NCBI RefSeq assembly: GCF_028453695.1
Contig: NC_135775.1
Location: 20,370,545-20,434,544, forward strand
DNA: 64,000 bases
Direction of reading: 5' to 3'
DNA from: Augochlora pura
Lineage: Eukaryota > Arthropoda > Insecta > Hymenoptera > Halictidae
Part shown: positions 1 through 13,290 of the stretch, piece by piece
Numbering within the stretch: the stretch's first letter is position 1
How the letters are laid out: each line of letters begins with the position of its first letter
Position numbers and translations under genes: made by a program
Notes under the pieces: model-generated
What the model saw: only the letters and a program-made list of their open reading frames with translations
Told to the model about the DNA's origin: nothing
Database searches by the model: none

Positions 1-951
1 AATTACGTTTGGCAACGTGTTTTTATTGAAATTCAGCGGGATCTGCATTCCGCGTGTAACTGAACGTCCGGAATTGTTGAAATAAAATCGAAAATAACAA
101 TACGATGACTTCAACCCTCGCTAATTTTGCATTAAACGTACCAAACAGCAATTTCACAAAATTGACTGTCGATTATTTTGTAAATTCAACACGGAATCGA
201 TCACGCAGTCTCTTTCAGTTGCAACGCAATATTATATAACTAATAACAATAATTATCTACGAAAATCGCCAAGTAATATTTAAAAATGTCGAATAAACAA
301 TATCTTCTCATTTATTTATTATTTCAATCACTTACGATTTTTGAGAGCAATTTTTATGGCCATTGTCTAGTAACATAATCCCTCTAACAATTCTAAAACA
401 TGTACGAAAACTTTTTACACCGACTATGTTCACTGCGGCAGCTTTTTTCTGTTATTTGAAAATTGTATTTCGGACGAATTTCGGGGACGAATGTGCCATC
501 GAACTGTCGACCGGTTCCACGACAGGAAATTTGATAAGGGTTCGACCGAAAACAAACGAAACACGTATTTACAGGTGAAACGGTTGTTTTCGCGGCGGTA
601 AATATGTCCATCTGGCATCCCCCTCGTCGCTTTCAAAAGCAAATTATACTCGTTCCGAACCCCTCGTTATAGATCTCCCTCTCTCTCTCCCTTTCTCTCT
701 CTCTCGTCGCGGATCCGGTGGTTGGTTGATCCTGTCAAGGAAGCTCGTCGATCCTTGGAGAAGCTCGTTCACCGATTTCCAGAGAATTGGTACCACAATA
801 CGCTAAGGCTCCCATTATCCGAATATTGTGGTAACCGAACGTTCCGCTACGCTGTTATCAGTTCCGAGTGTCTCCTAACTGCGCGATCGATAAACAAGGG
901 ATTTTATTGGCATGGTTTCCTGTGAAATGTTAAATAGTTGCAAGTGGACGC
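1..951. other. No gene seen; AT-rich DNA with a GC island
   Basis: AT-rich to about 430, then a moderately GC-rich island to about 930 with a CT-rich microsatellite at 674-704. The short open frames overlap on both strands and have no recognisable content. Confidence 0.5.
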
Positions 952-1101
952 TGTAAAATAAATTTTTGTGAAATAGGCTATTGGAAAATGGAGTTTTGTA
1001 AAATTGACTTTTGTAAAATAGATTTCTGTAAAATAGATTTCTGTTAAATAAACTTCTGTAAAATAGATTTCTGTTAAATAAACTTCTGTAAAATATAGAT
1101 T
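952..1101. repeat. 15-bp tandem repeat, 10 copies
   Basis: TGTAAAATAGATTTC-like units start at 952, 967, 982, 997, 1012, 1027, 1042, 1057, 1072 and 1087, an exact 15-base phase. TGTTAAATAAACTTC alternates with it in the last copies. Because the period is a multiple of three, the minus strand reads as a repeated YFTEI peptide. This is fortuitous extension of the mariner frame, not a protein. The array abuts the mariner relic. Confidence 0.9.
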
Positions 1102-1149
1102 TCTATATTCTTCTGCATAATCTTTTAATCTTAAAAATGAAACATCCAA

Positions 1150-1375
1150 GAAGCAAAAATCAGTATTTTCTACATCTGCTACTTTTCGCTTTTCATTGAA
1201 CATCGTTGGGGTCAAAATTGCTTGTTTAAATTTTGTAAACCATTTCTGTGCAGTGGACCCACTTACGACACCCTCTTCGTACACGTTGCAGGTGTCCCGA
1301 GCTGCTTCGGCAGCTTTTTGACCCTCATGAAAAGCGAAGAATAGTAGATGTCGAAAATGCTGATTTTTGCTTTCT
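1150..1375. repeat. Imperfect inverted repeat (fold-back) of the mariner 5' coding end
   Basis: The left arm 1150-1196 and right arm 1327-1375 are reverse complements at about 41 of 46 positions, separated by 130 bases. The left arm, read on the plus strand from 1152, encodes SKNQYFLHLLLFAFH then a stop. This is the same protein segment that the right arm encodes on the minus strand. The fragment is therefore a head-to-head pair of partial mariner copies, and the RNA or single strand could form a long hairpin. Confidence 0.8.
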
Positions 1376-1386
1376 AGATATTCCAC
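1204..1386 (-). pseudogene. mariner transposase N-terminal fragment (relic)
   Basis: Read on the minus strand, this encodes about 60 residues of the first helix-turn-helix domain of mariner/Mos1-type transposases. Characteristic stretches are ESKNQHFRHLL, FAFHEGQKAAEAARD, a GxxVSGSTAQ segment and KWFTKFK. In the family this domain binds the terminal inverted repeats. The coding homology stops after KFKQA, where the linker, second HTH and DDD catalytic domain should follow. Instead the sequence runs into an inverted copy of its own beginning. About 290 residues expected for a full transposase are absent, so it is inactive. The family call rests on reading the motif, not on an alignment. Confidence 0.7.
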
Positions 1387-1613
1387 TTCTAAGCAGAAAA
1401 TGTCATGAAAAATTAAATTATATAGAGAAGCAAATATTACAGTTTTGCAGAGCTCAGATAGATCTTTAAAATAACTTATCCAATTTTCTAATTAATACAC
1501 AAATTGTCATAAAACAGAAATAACAAAAACTGTATGAATTTAGTCATCAAATTAATAGAAATCACATAGTCATTTATTTATTTTCTGAATCATTCCAACA
1601 AGTCAACAGTAAT

Positions 1614-1718
1614 GCAATAATATTTTCAAATTATGCAGTAATATTTCAAAATTATGCAGTAATATTTTCAAATTATGCAGTAATATTTTAAAATTATACA
1701 ATAATATTTTCAACTAAT
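1614..1718. repeat. 21-bp tandem repeat, 5 copies
   Basis: GCAGTAATATTTTCAAATTAT units recur at 1614, 1635, 1656, 1677 and about 1698, in AT-rich DNA between the mariner relic and the GA/G tract at 2 kb. Confidence 0.85.
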
Positions 1719-2025
1719 GCAAACATTTTCGACTCACAATATTCAAATAAACAATTTTCATACAGATGAAGATTCAGCAGGTGTAATTTAAATTTACCGC
1801 AATATGTTACACCATAGGTAAACAAAAAAGTTCTAGGAAACGTGACCTTTTAGAATTCACCAGTCTCGTCCTTAAGATTCAAGGACTGTTGTTCGCTTGA
1901 TAGGACCTCTGTAAACTGATGTAGCCAATAAGGATTGACCTTCAGTCGCGTCGGGGAACGGTGGGGTAGTAGAAAACCCATGCCAAAATCCTCACACCAC
2001 ACGTTCAGCGGCGTTCTCAACCGTG

Positions 2026-2067
2026 AGAAGAGAGAGCGAGAGAGAGAGAGGGGGGGGGGGGGGGGGG
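2026..2067. repeat. (GA)n followed by G17 homopolymer
   Basis: A GA-rich run leads straight into 17 consecutive G (2051-2067). The purine strand could form triplex or G-quadruplex structure, and its length is likely to be polymorphic. Confidence 0.9.
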
Positions 2068-5000
2068 CACGAGACGGGTGATTAAGAGGGTCGAATTGAT
2101 TTCGTTGTCGACACATGGGTGAGTACAGATGGGACTACTTTTTCTTTCGCGTCTCGCAACAAACGATTCGATCAGACAAAGACGTCCGCGGCTGAACGGA
2201 TTTTGATTGCTCTTTTAGTGCCCGTCGTTTTTTTCGCTGGTTCTTCCAAGGGAATCGCGGAACATTGTTATCTTTTATATGGTAGACCTTTATTTGATAA
2301 AGCATTCGAAATTGTGGATGATAAAATTGTTATTTCTAGTAAATTGTTCATTCGAGAAATAGTATTGGTAAGAAAGTATAGTATAAATAATATTTCATGC
2401 AGATGAAATAAATAATATGTAGTAATTAACTTATAGTAGTATGAAGAAGGAGTTCTTGAATTTGATTTATTATTATTTATTAGTAAGGATAGTCTAGAGT
2501 TTGGAATTTTTTAATAAATGCTTGAGAAACGAGAATAATTGCAGCCATAATTTAATAAATATTTGGATCAATATAATGCAACTTTATTACAGAAAATAAT
2601 TGATTCTTGTTCTTTTAATTCTAAATAAATTCAATTTTAATTTTATAGAGATAATTCCAATAAACAACTGATTTCAGCTTGAGTTGCGTCCCTAACGTTG
2701 CAAAGGTTAACAAAAACAAAATAAAGAATTAAAAATTTATATATAAAAACAAATTTGTCTTATATTATTTTGCAAAATTTCACTGTAAAGTATATGATTT
2801 TTACCAAATTACATTGCTTTTATATAGACCATATCATTTCTATAAATAGTGTCAAAAAATGTCGGCATTTTGCGAATGACGATATAACAAATTACCGTAT
2901 GAATATGCGTTAAGAATGGAGTGGCTTTTCAACATAGAACGTAATCGACGCGTCGAACGATTTATTTTCGGCGACGTTAATCCGATCGGAAGATCAAGGC
3001 GGACAGATGTGGGGCGTATCGACTATTAAGCGATTCAAAGGCTTATTTCGTGAACAGGATGATCGATAACGGCGGATATCATTGCGGAGTTTCTGCCTCG
3101 GCCCGGCAAGAAGTCGTGTTTGCGCGCGCGGGGAAACGTGCCGCGAACCTCGCAATAGGGCTTACGGCGAAGTCAGGCTTCAGAAATAATGAGAAGCTTC
3201 GTCCGCTGTTTTCTCACCATCACCGTCCCCCGTAACCGTGTTGATTCTCTGAGTTTGCACTCTCACGCAATGACTCCGTAAAAATGGGCTCCGCCATAAA
3301 CACGGGGAACTTACCATGAAATTGCCGGCACGAACTGTCCATTTATATCCTCCGGGCGAACGGGAGCTTATAGACTCATTTGCATCATTTAATGCGCGCG
3401 CGGAACGCGCCTGTTAATTAACTTTCGACCCTTCATATTTGCGCGACGCGCGCGAAAAACCTGTTGTGTTGGCGAATCGATTTAGTTTCCGTGGTCGGTG
3501 AACGTAATTCCAAAAATATTTTTCAAGTTGCAAAACTAGGAATTTTTGGAGTTTATTTTTATATGGTTTCCACATGATGTTTGTTATGTATTTATGATTT
3601 TTACATAGCTTTGATTCTATAAATTTTATATTTTTGCAAACTAAATGTAATAGTTAAATATTCGTTGGTTCTATTAATTTCAGTTGTATTATTTTATTAT
3701 ATAATCTAGTATTTAATATCGTTAAGATGCAAGATTTAGTACTTAATTATTTATTGAATTTTAATTTTGTTTTCACACGCTTTTTCTTTTATCCCTTTTT
3801 TGATATTATTTTAGTATGCATGTTTAATCTATTATTGCATATCGAGTCTCATTATGATGACATATTATAAAATATAATAGTATTATACTATTGACTAATA
3901 CATATAAAATATCTATATAGAATAATAATATCTACTATGACGAGAATATAATAATTTTCTAACCCGAGCTCAAGCAATAATAATAAAATGAAACTGCAAA
4001 ATTATGACGCTATTAAAACAATATTAATTTATAGTAACTCGAACACGAATTATTATCAATATTATTTTCGAAACGTAATTTCAGTTCACGAAGATTCGAT
4101 TTTGACTTTGGAAACACGGTGACAAAATTCTACAATAAACAATAAACGTTATTAAGAATCCACCAGAGCTTCGAAAAATTGTTATTTATCGGCAGACATT
4201 TTTGATCTGAATTTTCAATTTGTTTATAAAGGCGTCGCGAACGTTGGCCGAAAATCAGTTCGCCGCCACGGGTAAAATGGCGTCCGCCAGTGCGAAACTT
4301 GTAAGCCGCTACGAGAAAAGACGATGGAAACTTTCGGTGGCGGCGGTGTATTAAAATTCAGTGCTCTATAGAAACTTGCCGCCGAAGCGTCGCGGAACGG
4401 TGGAAGACAAAGGCAATGAAATATGAAATTATATCGAATGCGACGGGCCTCCCTACCCCCCCGGTTGCCGTTACAGTTTCGACTACAAACAGCGGAGCGA
4501 AAACCCCCTTTTTACCTTGCATTATTGTCAACCGAGCGACACCGGCGTGTCGCGTTTCTACCGGTTACCAGCTTTCGGTTTTAGCTCGTTTGCGTTAAAA
4601 CCAGCCTGGAAAACGCTCCATTGTGTTCCGAACGGGGAAAATTCTACGGTAATAAAAACTCGAAAAAGCGTCGGGTTCGAAGAGTCATTGCTCCGAGCGA
4701 CTGTACGCCGATGCTTTTTTTCCGGCTTGCAAATTTAAGCCGATCCGATATTTTGTTTTTGGTCATAATCTAAGGTAATTTTAGTAGGGATAAATATGCG
4801 TGCAATAATTTTGTACAGGACTTGGGTCTTTTGACGAAAAGAAAATGGAAAATATTTTCTATACAAAATATTTGAAATTAAAATATGTATTAAAGACAGA
4901 GAGCGTCATTGTTTACTGGCAAATGTATTGTTGACATAATTTAGAGTTAAGTTAATTTATAGTGATTTTAGAATTTATTTAATTATTGTGTCTTTAATCT

Positions 5001-5171
5001 TACTTTAACTTATATATTGAATCGGATTTAAATACAGACATTGTCTCATAGGATAAATACGAAGTTAATTATGCTTGAAAATAAAGGAAAGGTATATTAA
5101 CTGAATAATAAGGTACACGTGACATTAATTATGCTAAAAAATGAACGAAAAGCACAATAATAATAAAAATG
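2068..5171. other. No gene seen
   Basis: A possible donor (CATGG|GTGAGT, near 2115) sits beside the G17 tract but has no supporting exon. GC islands at about 2.9-3.5 and 4.2-4.75 kb are separated by long AT-rich DNA. An open frame at 2119-2406 starts only at GTG and has no recognisable domain. Confidence 0.5.
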
Positions 5172-5310
5172 TGATGTTAATTACATAAAAACAAATATGA
5201 AGTTATTTATGTAAGTATAAATATAAAGTTAATTACAGAAATATAAATATGAAGTTAATTACGTAAATATAAATATGAAGCTAATTACACAAATATAAAT
5301 AGAAAGATAT
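5172..5310. repeat. 26-bp tandem repeat, about 5 copies
   Basis: GAAGTTAATTAC-containing units start at about 5172, 5199, 5225, 5251 and 5277, with ATATAAAT between. Looser relatives extend upstream to about 5060. Confidence 0.8.
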
Positions 5311-5342
5311 AAGCATAAATATAAACATAAAATATAATACAA

Positions 5343-5468
5343 AGTTACCCCTTTCCACTCGAAGACATTTCAAATAATTCGACATTGTCGCTATTGAAAT
5401 TATTTTGGAACAGAACAGAGCAATTTTAATGATGCCTGAAATTCACCACTAGATTACAAAGGGTTAAT
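5343..5468. mobile_element. Degenerate TTAA-type MITE fragment
   Basis: Starts TTACCCCTTTCCACTCGA and ends ACAAAGGGTTAA, echoing the ends of the better element at 31980-32225. At about 126 bp it is shorter than that copy, and both ends carry mismatches. Membership of the same family is inferred from the shared CCCTTT.CACTCGA start and the AAAGGGTTAA end. Confidence 0.45.
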
Positions 5469-8400
5469 AAACCTAAGGAATAATATGAAGTTAATAAACA
5501 CGAAGCCGACGCTTAAAAATAACAAACGGCACAGTAAGCGGTACAGTATCTGCCTGCACTACCCTTACGGCTGTTCATCGAATCGGCACCGTCTCGCCTC
5601 GACGACAGCCGAAGGGATTCGTCAAAACTGGAAATTCGCGTAACGAAATTTCGTTGGTTCCGCGCGCGTGCAACACCGTACACGTATATATCCGCGTTTC
5701 AACGAGAATTTATCCGAACGGGAAAAACGCGTTCGTGTTGGTAGGCGCCGTATTAAAATTCAAGGCTCCTCGCGGGCTCCCCTCGGGAACTTGGGACTCC
5801 GGGAGACAATGAAACGTGGAATTATGTTAAAAAGCGGGACGCGCGGATGCGGGCCGCCTAGTCTAGACGCCCCGGATCGGGCGCAGAGGAGGGGGTGTTG
5901 GCCAGGGTGGGCGCACTCGGATAAAAGTTACCTTGCTTATCGCTTTTCTCGATGGAAATTCGTCGGTTCCGCGTGTGCTCGGCCCTCTTCAGCACGTAAA
6001 ACAATTTAAAACTTGTCCCCGACGGCTGAATACCTCCCGTCGACAGCTGATTTAATGGGAACGGTAGTTTGCGCCGGGTTTGTATTTCCGGCAACAAAAA
6101 TTCTGTCGTCGGACGTGTCGGGTGTTCCACTGTAAATTTCTCATTTTTAGGACCGCCATTTTTAGACTTACACGGCATCAACTTGTTTTAAGCGGATCCG
6201 GACTTGCGCGAGTTCTATCTGTCGCCCTTTTGTTCGCTGCCTCTGCGGCTCCGTAGTTGCCTCGTTGTGTACAGGGTGTCTCAACAATTGGTGGCGGAAT
6301 TAGGGATGCAAGTGAACAAATTGAAAATAGAAAATTAAATTTTATTAAATATGAATAGACTTTGAATATTTATTTATAATGGATTTAAATGAAAATAAAG
6401 AATGTCATTTGGTTAATAAGTTACTTTGTTATTGAAAAAGATGATCAAATGTCGAATATTCGAAGTTCACTTTTGAGAAAACGAAGCTGTAATTAACAAA
6501 ACTGTATTCTTTATTTTCAATTTACTTTATTTATATAGAATCACTTTTTCTCTCTTCCTAATATTTTTTTCACTCTTCCTAATATTTTTATTTAATATCC
6601 TAATGAAAAACATTTTTTCCCTCAATTAAATAAATTACGTTAAATTATTTCATTTTACTATAATCTAGTTTTCTTCTCAATTTTGACAAAGTTCATATAT
6701 TCTTCATATAAAAATAAAGATTGATAATATAAGATAATATCGTTAAATCTTCAAGCTTTCATTACTCCATTAACTCGTGCCATTTCCAAAAAAGTTGATC
6801 TAGCACGATCTTCGTATAATTTGCAATATGAATGGAACGTTTCTGCTATTACACTTTCGCATTTCACTCGCCGCTGAAAGGGTTGACGTCGTCGAAATGA
6901 ATTAATGGATCGGCGAATGAATTAACCAATTCACTCCATTTATTTCATTCAAGCCAACCCCGCGAATTTGTTAACAGGCTCACAATCGAATCCGAAGTCA
7001 TTCGTGATACTGATTAGAGATCAAATTAAATAGCCATCATCCCTGTATCTATAGATAATTTTTACTTATTTTTATTTCAATCATGCTTTACAATTTTCTT
7101 CGTCAAAAACACGAACATCTTGTTTAATGAGTCATACTAATATCTAATATTTATTTTTCTACCGAATAAAAAAATTAAGTTAAAAACGTGAATGGACTGT
7201 TTGCATAATTAGTTGCAACAACGATGGCAACAGCTTACGTTAAATGGCGACCGTCTTCTGCTAGCAATGTGCGGATTCTGGCGGATGCTGTGTCATCATC
7301 AATACACTATCAAGTAGCGCTAATTACGGCGCGATTACACGCTGCTTCCAGTTATTGTATTGTTGTCCACTCGTCTAATGGGTATCGACTGTTACTTGAA
7401 TGGAGACGTTAATCGCAGAATTCGTGTATACTAATGCGACGCGCGTTGGTACGAGTGGTTTAGTGTGACTGATCATAGGATGGCTTCGGCGGGAGAGCCG
7501 GTGTCATATTAACGATTGCCACTCGTGGAGTCGATCTGCAAATCATGCCGTAATTACACAAAATATTTGGTTCCGCGCGGCGGGCCGACCGCGACGATGA
7601 TGCCGGTCTATCGATTTTCATTCAGTCTCCGTAGAGTTATGAAGGCGCGCCCGACAATGATCGCGCGCGCATAGCTCGTGCTAATTGCTTAAGGGCGAAC
7701 AATTTCATGATCCTGTGTTTGCTAGTAAATATCGCATGCCCAGTCGAAATATCATACCGTTTGTCGACTAATTCCTTCATCTCGATTGTTTTCAAATTAA
7801 AAAGTGTTCGTTGTTTTATACAATATTATTTTAATAATATTTTATATAATGCCATTACAGAAATTTTATATAATATCATTGTATGAAATAGTCATTCTAT
7901 ATAATATCATTTTAATAATATTTTATATAATACCATTATATGAAATAGTCGTTTTATATAATATAATTTGAATAATCTTTGTAACCTGAAATATTTTATT
8001 TGATCATACTTGTTCATATATTTCATTAAAAATTCTCTATATTATACACTCAAATCAAATTATTATTACATTATAAATTGATTATAAATTGTAAACAGTT
8101 GATTTTCATAGAACAATTATTTCCTGAATTTTATCTCCAAAAACTTAGATAAGAATTCAACTATATGATCTTTAGTTTATTAACTTATTTTTACATCACA
8201 CAACTATTTAACCAATCAGCTATTACAATCTCTTTAAAAAGTGTTCAAATTACTGTAATTTCACTGCGACATTTTATTTTATTTTCATGTCCCGTCCAAA
8301 CACAATATTTTTATTAAATACATAATTTAATACAAAATATCAACCTACACATATATATCCTTTTTAAACAGTTAACTCTTTCGTCAAGTATACTTGCCAT

Positions 8401-10974
8401 GAGGATATAACAATTTCTATCATGACAAGTATATTCATAACAGCTACTTGAAATAATAATTGAATAACTAGTTACTTGAAATCACTAAATAATTTTCGCT
8501 CGAACAATAATCCTAAAAAAATCATTGTCAGCGTCAGCTTAAATCGACAAACACAGAACAATAAACACGGTATTGTTTTAAACAGTAAGACAATTAGTAC
8601 CTCGCGATGCTATCGAGAAAGAAGAAAGACAGCGCAGTCCGCAGTCGTTGAATTCAGACACGGTAGTACCGCCAAGAAATTAGCACGCGATAGCGCAAGA
8701 ACAATGGCGCTACAAGCGCAAGTACACCGATATCGTGTTGCAGTCGACTCGGTGAAATTATACGGGAGTCCATGAATTTTGGATACGGTTTTAATTTTCA
8801 ACAGGTGTTCGGTGCTTTATACGGACGGGCCGTCGTCGCGTTGCGGCAGAAAACGTAGACCCGCGTAGAAAATTAGAAGCAGCAGCTGCGGAACTCTACA
8901 GGGCTTCCTCTCTCACTCCCTCTCTCTCTCTCTCTCTCTCGTTCTCTGAACCCTGGAAATTCTGGTTCCGATAAAACTTCGCGGATGCTTCGGATAATTC
9001 GACACTAGAAATTTAATACCTCCGGATAGAAGCGGTTGCGGTAAATTAGGAACTAGCCCCGGAGTATTTGGATATCGGAGTTCGGTGTCGATAGTTCGCG
9101 TAATATCAGCGTCGAGATCGATTCTGGCCCGGGGTAACCGCTTCTGTCTCGATTATTTAGATCATAACCGGGAACGTCCTCTTGCTGGACGAATTTTAAT
9201 TCAACGCTATGCGGTAGAAACGATTTTAATACTAAATCAGAAGAAGTTATTTTAACTTACAGAGTTTCCATTTTATATGATTTAATTTTAGTCTTTAACA
9301 ATATTTTGAATAAAGTGTGTCAATTATTACTACCCTTGGATATTATACACTCGCAATAATTTAGCTCATATTTGAAACCAGTGTTATTAAATTCGAAATT
9401 TTAAATTGTTGAAATAATATTTGCTATGCAATTTTTATAGCTGAATTAAAAGTTTGACTTTTTAAGGTCTAAAATATGCAGAAACTAATTTCTTAAATTT
9501 TCTGATACGTTTTAAATAAGTATGAAAAATAGATGAATTTCTCGCACAAATAAAGATTGCAAGAATGAAAGGGTTAAATCTAGCGTGAAGAATAACGTTA
9601 CCAATAGACCGTGATACTTCGCTTAAAATTCCTCGCTAACTTGCGGCACGATTAAAAAGTCTAGCGAAACGATACCCGTCGAGCCACTTTTACGCGCTAT
9701 TATTTCAATATTGTTGCATGAGATTATGCGCAGCCATTAAACGAACAGAGAGAGAAGAAAATAACGCGACCGTCGCGTGCCTATATTTTTATAAGTATTT
9801 AATAGCCGCAATCTGAAGGAGTAATTGAGTTTTATCGGCCGCTATAACTCTCTCCGCCTTTAAGCATCGGCGAGCCAATGAAAATTTCTACTTACATTTC
9901 ATTAAATACAAACCGACAGAGGATTTATTTCGTTTGATTAAACGGCCGGGCTATGAGGGGAGGGGGGGACGGTTATCGAGAAACAAACGGCGGCAAGCGA
10001 ATATAATAAATTGCTCTCTGACAGCGGGTATTTCTGTCGGAAACGTTGTTGTATCGACTCGGCTCGAACGGTATTCCTTTTTTCGTTCCTTTGCCCGGGT
10101 CACGTGTCCGTCGTCCCGCTAAATCCACCGAGAGATTTCGACGAATTTTCGGGCACGATAACAATAAAATCCTACCCGACAATAAAGCGGATAGATTAAA
10201 GAGGATACACCCGGCCGAACGTGTCGTACACCTGCAGGGGGGGTGGGTCGGGGGGACGACGGGTAGACGGCGTCGAATCCTTTTTCTCCGGCTGCGACCG
10301 TGATTCGAATTGGTTGCGCGGGGGGTACTGCGAATTTTAACCGTATTCAGTAGTCTCGTGGCGCAGTTACCAAGACTTTCGATAGCTCAATAAAACTTTA
10401 TACACGGTCTAAGCGAAATTGCTGTTGCACCGGTGCTACGTGACGCATTAAAAGCCGAACGGGAGGATCCCGCGTAAATAATGGCATTATTTATTAGCGG
10501 GCCGGCGGTACGAGCTTCTTTATCATTGGCCCGACGCACACGGGGCTTGCCCGGCCATCGACGTTTATCGAGCTTTTTACGATTAATTTGCCGGTCGCGC
10601 CGGATAACACCTCGGAAATCAACTAACGAAATCGGCACTGGCTACCCGGCAACTAAACCGGTAACATTGTCCCGCAATAAACATCATTGCGCCGACTTCG
10701 GGACCGTGAAACTGGAGCGCAAAGATTGACGGCGCTCTTTATTCGACGTCGTTCCGTTTCACGAGCGGACCGTTGCCCGTTTCTTCGCTCGCCGCGGGAA
10801 AATTTTTAATGCGTAGTGTCAATCTTTGTATTCTTTTGCTTTAGTATTGTTAAGGAAGCATTCGGATAACTTTTTTCGAGCTCGACGAAGTTGCTTCAAT
10901 TGTTTTTTTCAATGTTAGAGTTTAGTGGACGATGGTTAATTTAATGTAATCACTGTCAGCTATGAGTTTACGTT
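5469..10974. other. No gene seen; CpG islands alternate with AT-rich DNA
   Basis: GC islands at about 5.5-6.28, 7.2-7.7, 8.6-9.2 and 9.6-10.8 kb. An imperfect repeat of about 57 bp lies at about 7.83-7.96 kb (ATGAAATAGTC at 7883 and 7939). A CT microsatellite is at 8906-8940. A sequence at about 8373-8440 (TTAACTCTTTCG, then GTATACTTG and its inverse) looks like another eroded TTAA element. No frame has recognisable protein content. Confidence 0.5.
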
Positions 10975-11160
10975 TTACTTATTATGATATTTTACTTATT
11001 ATTATTTTTTACTTAGTATTATTTTTTTGTTATTATTATTTTTTACTTATTATGATTGTTTACCTATTATGATTTTCAACCTGTTAAGATGTTTTACTTA
11101 TTATGATATTTAACCTATTATGATTTCTTACCTATTATTATATTTTACTTATTATTCTAT
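10975..11160. repeat. 17-bp tandem repeat, about 11 copies
   Basis: TTACTTATTATGATATT-like units hold a 17-base phase (10975, 10992, 11009, about 11026, 11043, 11060, 11077, 11094, 11111, 11128, 11145). Confidence 0.85.
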
Positions 11161-11835
11161 ATTTAATAAAAATAGCAACGACAGATTTCGTCGAAATAGG
11201 TTTGGCAGTCGACGCGTTAAAAAATGCAGCAGATGTGAACGTTCATCTTGAAAATTTAATCGAAATCGGATATAAAAATTTTCTGTTTTTTTTTTGGTTG
11301 AGATTTGTAGAAAACTGCTATTTCTACAAACCTTTTCGGATAGCAACATCGAAGAATAAATAATTGTTCAGTTCAGTAAATCTATTTCTACTTGTTATAG
11401 GAGATTATAGAAGTATTACAGCATGCTGTCGATTCGATTTGTTAATGCGACGTTATTAATTAATTCATGTGGTACGGACGTTTACCGAATCAGTTCGTAT
11501 TGAATCAAGTTTATGAATTTAGACTGCAGCGAGCAATCGAATCGATAATTATTGCATTTTAACGCGTTAAATCTGACGTGGATTCTGCGTGTTTCTCGTA
11601 GAATTTATTTCATTTTGCGACGGAGATCAGAAATAATATGGACAGTTATTAATTACTTATTAGAATACCGAATGATGGAAACTTATTATCAGCGAGCATT
11701 TACTAAAAATTGAAAATTAACTTTATCAGAAATTCAAAATTAGCTTCATCACAAACTAAAAATTTATATTTTTATATGTTTTAATTGCTTCACTTCTGTA
11801 TCGATCATTCTCGGTATATCATATTTTATAGTATT

Positions 11836-12228
11836 CTAGTTTTGTAGTCTTCTGTAGAGAATATAGCCACAAGGCTGTGCATCGTTGTAGTAGATGATTT
11901 TGTTACGCGAAACTAAAACGAAAAGAAGAGAATATCTTTTTTTTTTGTTACACGCTTCGTTTTCGATAAAATCGAGTTTGGAAATTCGCCGGATACGCGT
12001 GCTGTTGAATTGGAATCGACCTGACACGTCTGTCCATGAACTACCTACTCTACTTTTTGTAAATACTGGGACATGCGAATCTGACGAATTTCCAAATTGC
12101 ATTGTCTCGAAATCCTCCACGCAATGCTCACTCTGTACATCAATAAACCAGATGTTTTTGTTTAACATTGTATGGTATACATTTTGACATTGTTTTAAAC
12201 TGTAACTTAAATTTGACGTTGACTCCAT
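11836..12228 (-). other. Unrecognised 130-codon open frame, probably chance or an eroded element
   Basis: An ATG-started frame in fairly AT-rich DNA, where stops should be frequent. The opposite strand is also open for 97 codons (11894-12187). No motif or family is recognisable on either strand, and a lysine run comes from a homopolymer near 11938. Frames of this length are about what chance would give once in a window this size. Confidence 0.15.
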
Positions 12229-12344
12229 TTATCATATATGAAACATATATGATTTCTTGTGTATATTTTAGTGTGATATAATATATAAAATTAATTGTAT
12301 TCTACTCTTTAATAAATTGAATTAATCTTAAGTTAATTTATGTA

Positions 12345-12495
12345 GTATAATACAGTGCAATGCAATACAATATGATACAATTCCAAACAGTACAATACAG
12401 TATAATAAAATAGAATATAATTCCAATCACTATAATGCAATACAATACAATTCCAAACAGTAGCATACAATACAATATAATACAATATAAATTAT
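12345..12495. repeat. Degenerate pentanucleotide (AATAC)n-like tract
   Basis: Imperfect ATACA/ATACAGT units, including two larger duplicated blocks containing ACAATTCCAAACAGTA. No strict long period. Confidence 0.7.
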
Positions 12496-13290
12496 ACGAT
12501 ACATAGCCATACCTTTTAATATTATCATAAAAAATAGTATTACAATTAAGCCTACCCTATTTACACATAACTCCAGTTTATATCACAACGAATTCCACCA
12601 AAGATTCCAGCTAGGTGCAGCAGCGTACACAATGAATTTCACAGACAATTTCCTGAAAATCCAAAACCCCGGTCGAACAAACACACCTTTGATTCACTTT
12701 TTCCCTCAAGAAGCCCCGCACAATACTTGCCCGGTCTGTCCAAAGAAGGTTTCTATCCGGCACTGCCTAGAGCAGCTTCAGGAAACGGGCAGCAACTAGC
12801 CCGACACAGCCGTGGTTTACCGTAGAGATTTGGGCCATTTGCGCCGAAGGGAGATGACTTACTCAAGGCGGTTCGTGTAATGGACGGCCGAGATACTTTT
12901 CCGCGCAGGGTCGGTCCAATTTTAGGTAAACAAAGGTTCGGGGAAGAGCACTCCCCACGGAGGTACACGGAACACCTATCCCGCAGCCGAAGGTCTTCCA
13001 TCCCCATTTTGCATACATCTCCGGGCCATCCTATTCTAAGAAGCACGGCCTGATGTTTAGTGTCGGGGCTCCCGGAACGTGTATACGGGGCTGCGGAAGG
13101 TGTGTGTTTATCGTAGAGTCTTATAGTAGGCTTGTCACTTTCTTATTCGACTGTATTCGATTTCATCTGGTACCTGTTTTAATAATTTTTATTTTTTAAA
13201 CTATTTTCCCTTGTTGTCTTCTCCTGCTACTTTTTCTCACTGGTACTACTTGTTTGTTTAATGTAATTTTTCATCTATTACATTTTGATA

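Noticed and set aside
12753..13046. Cysteine-rich 97-codon minus-strand frame
   Set aside because: No ordered cysteine spacing, signal peptide or splice context. Consistent with a chance frame in a GC island.
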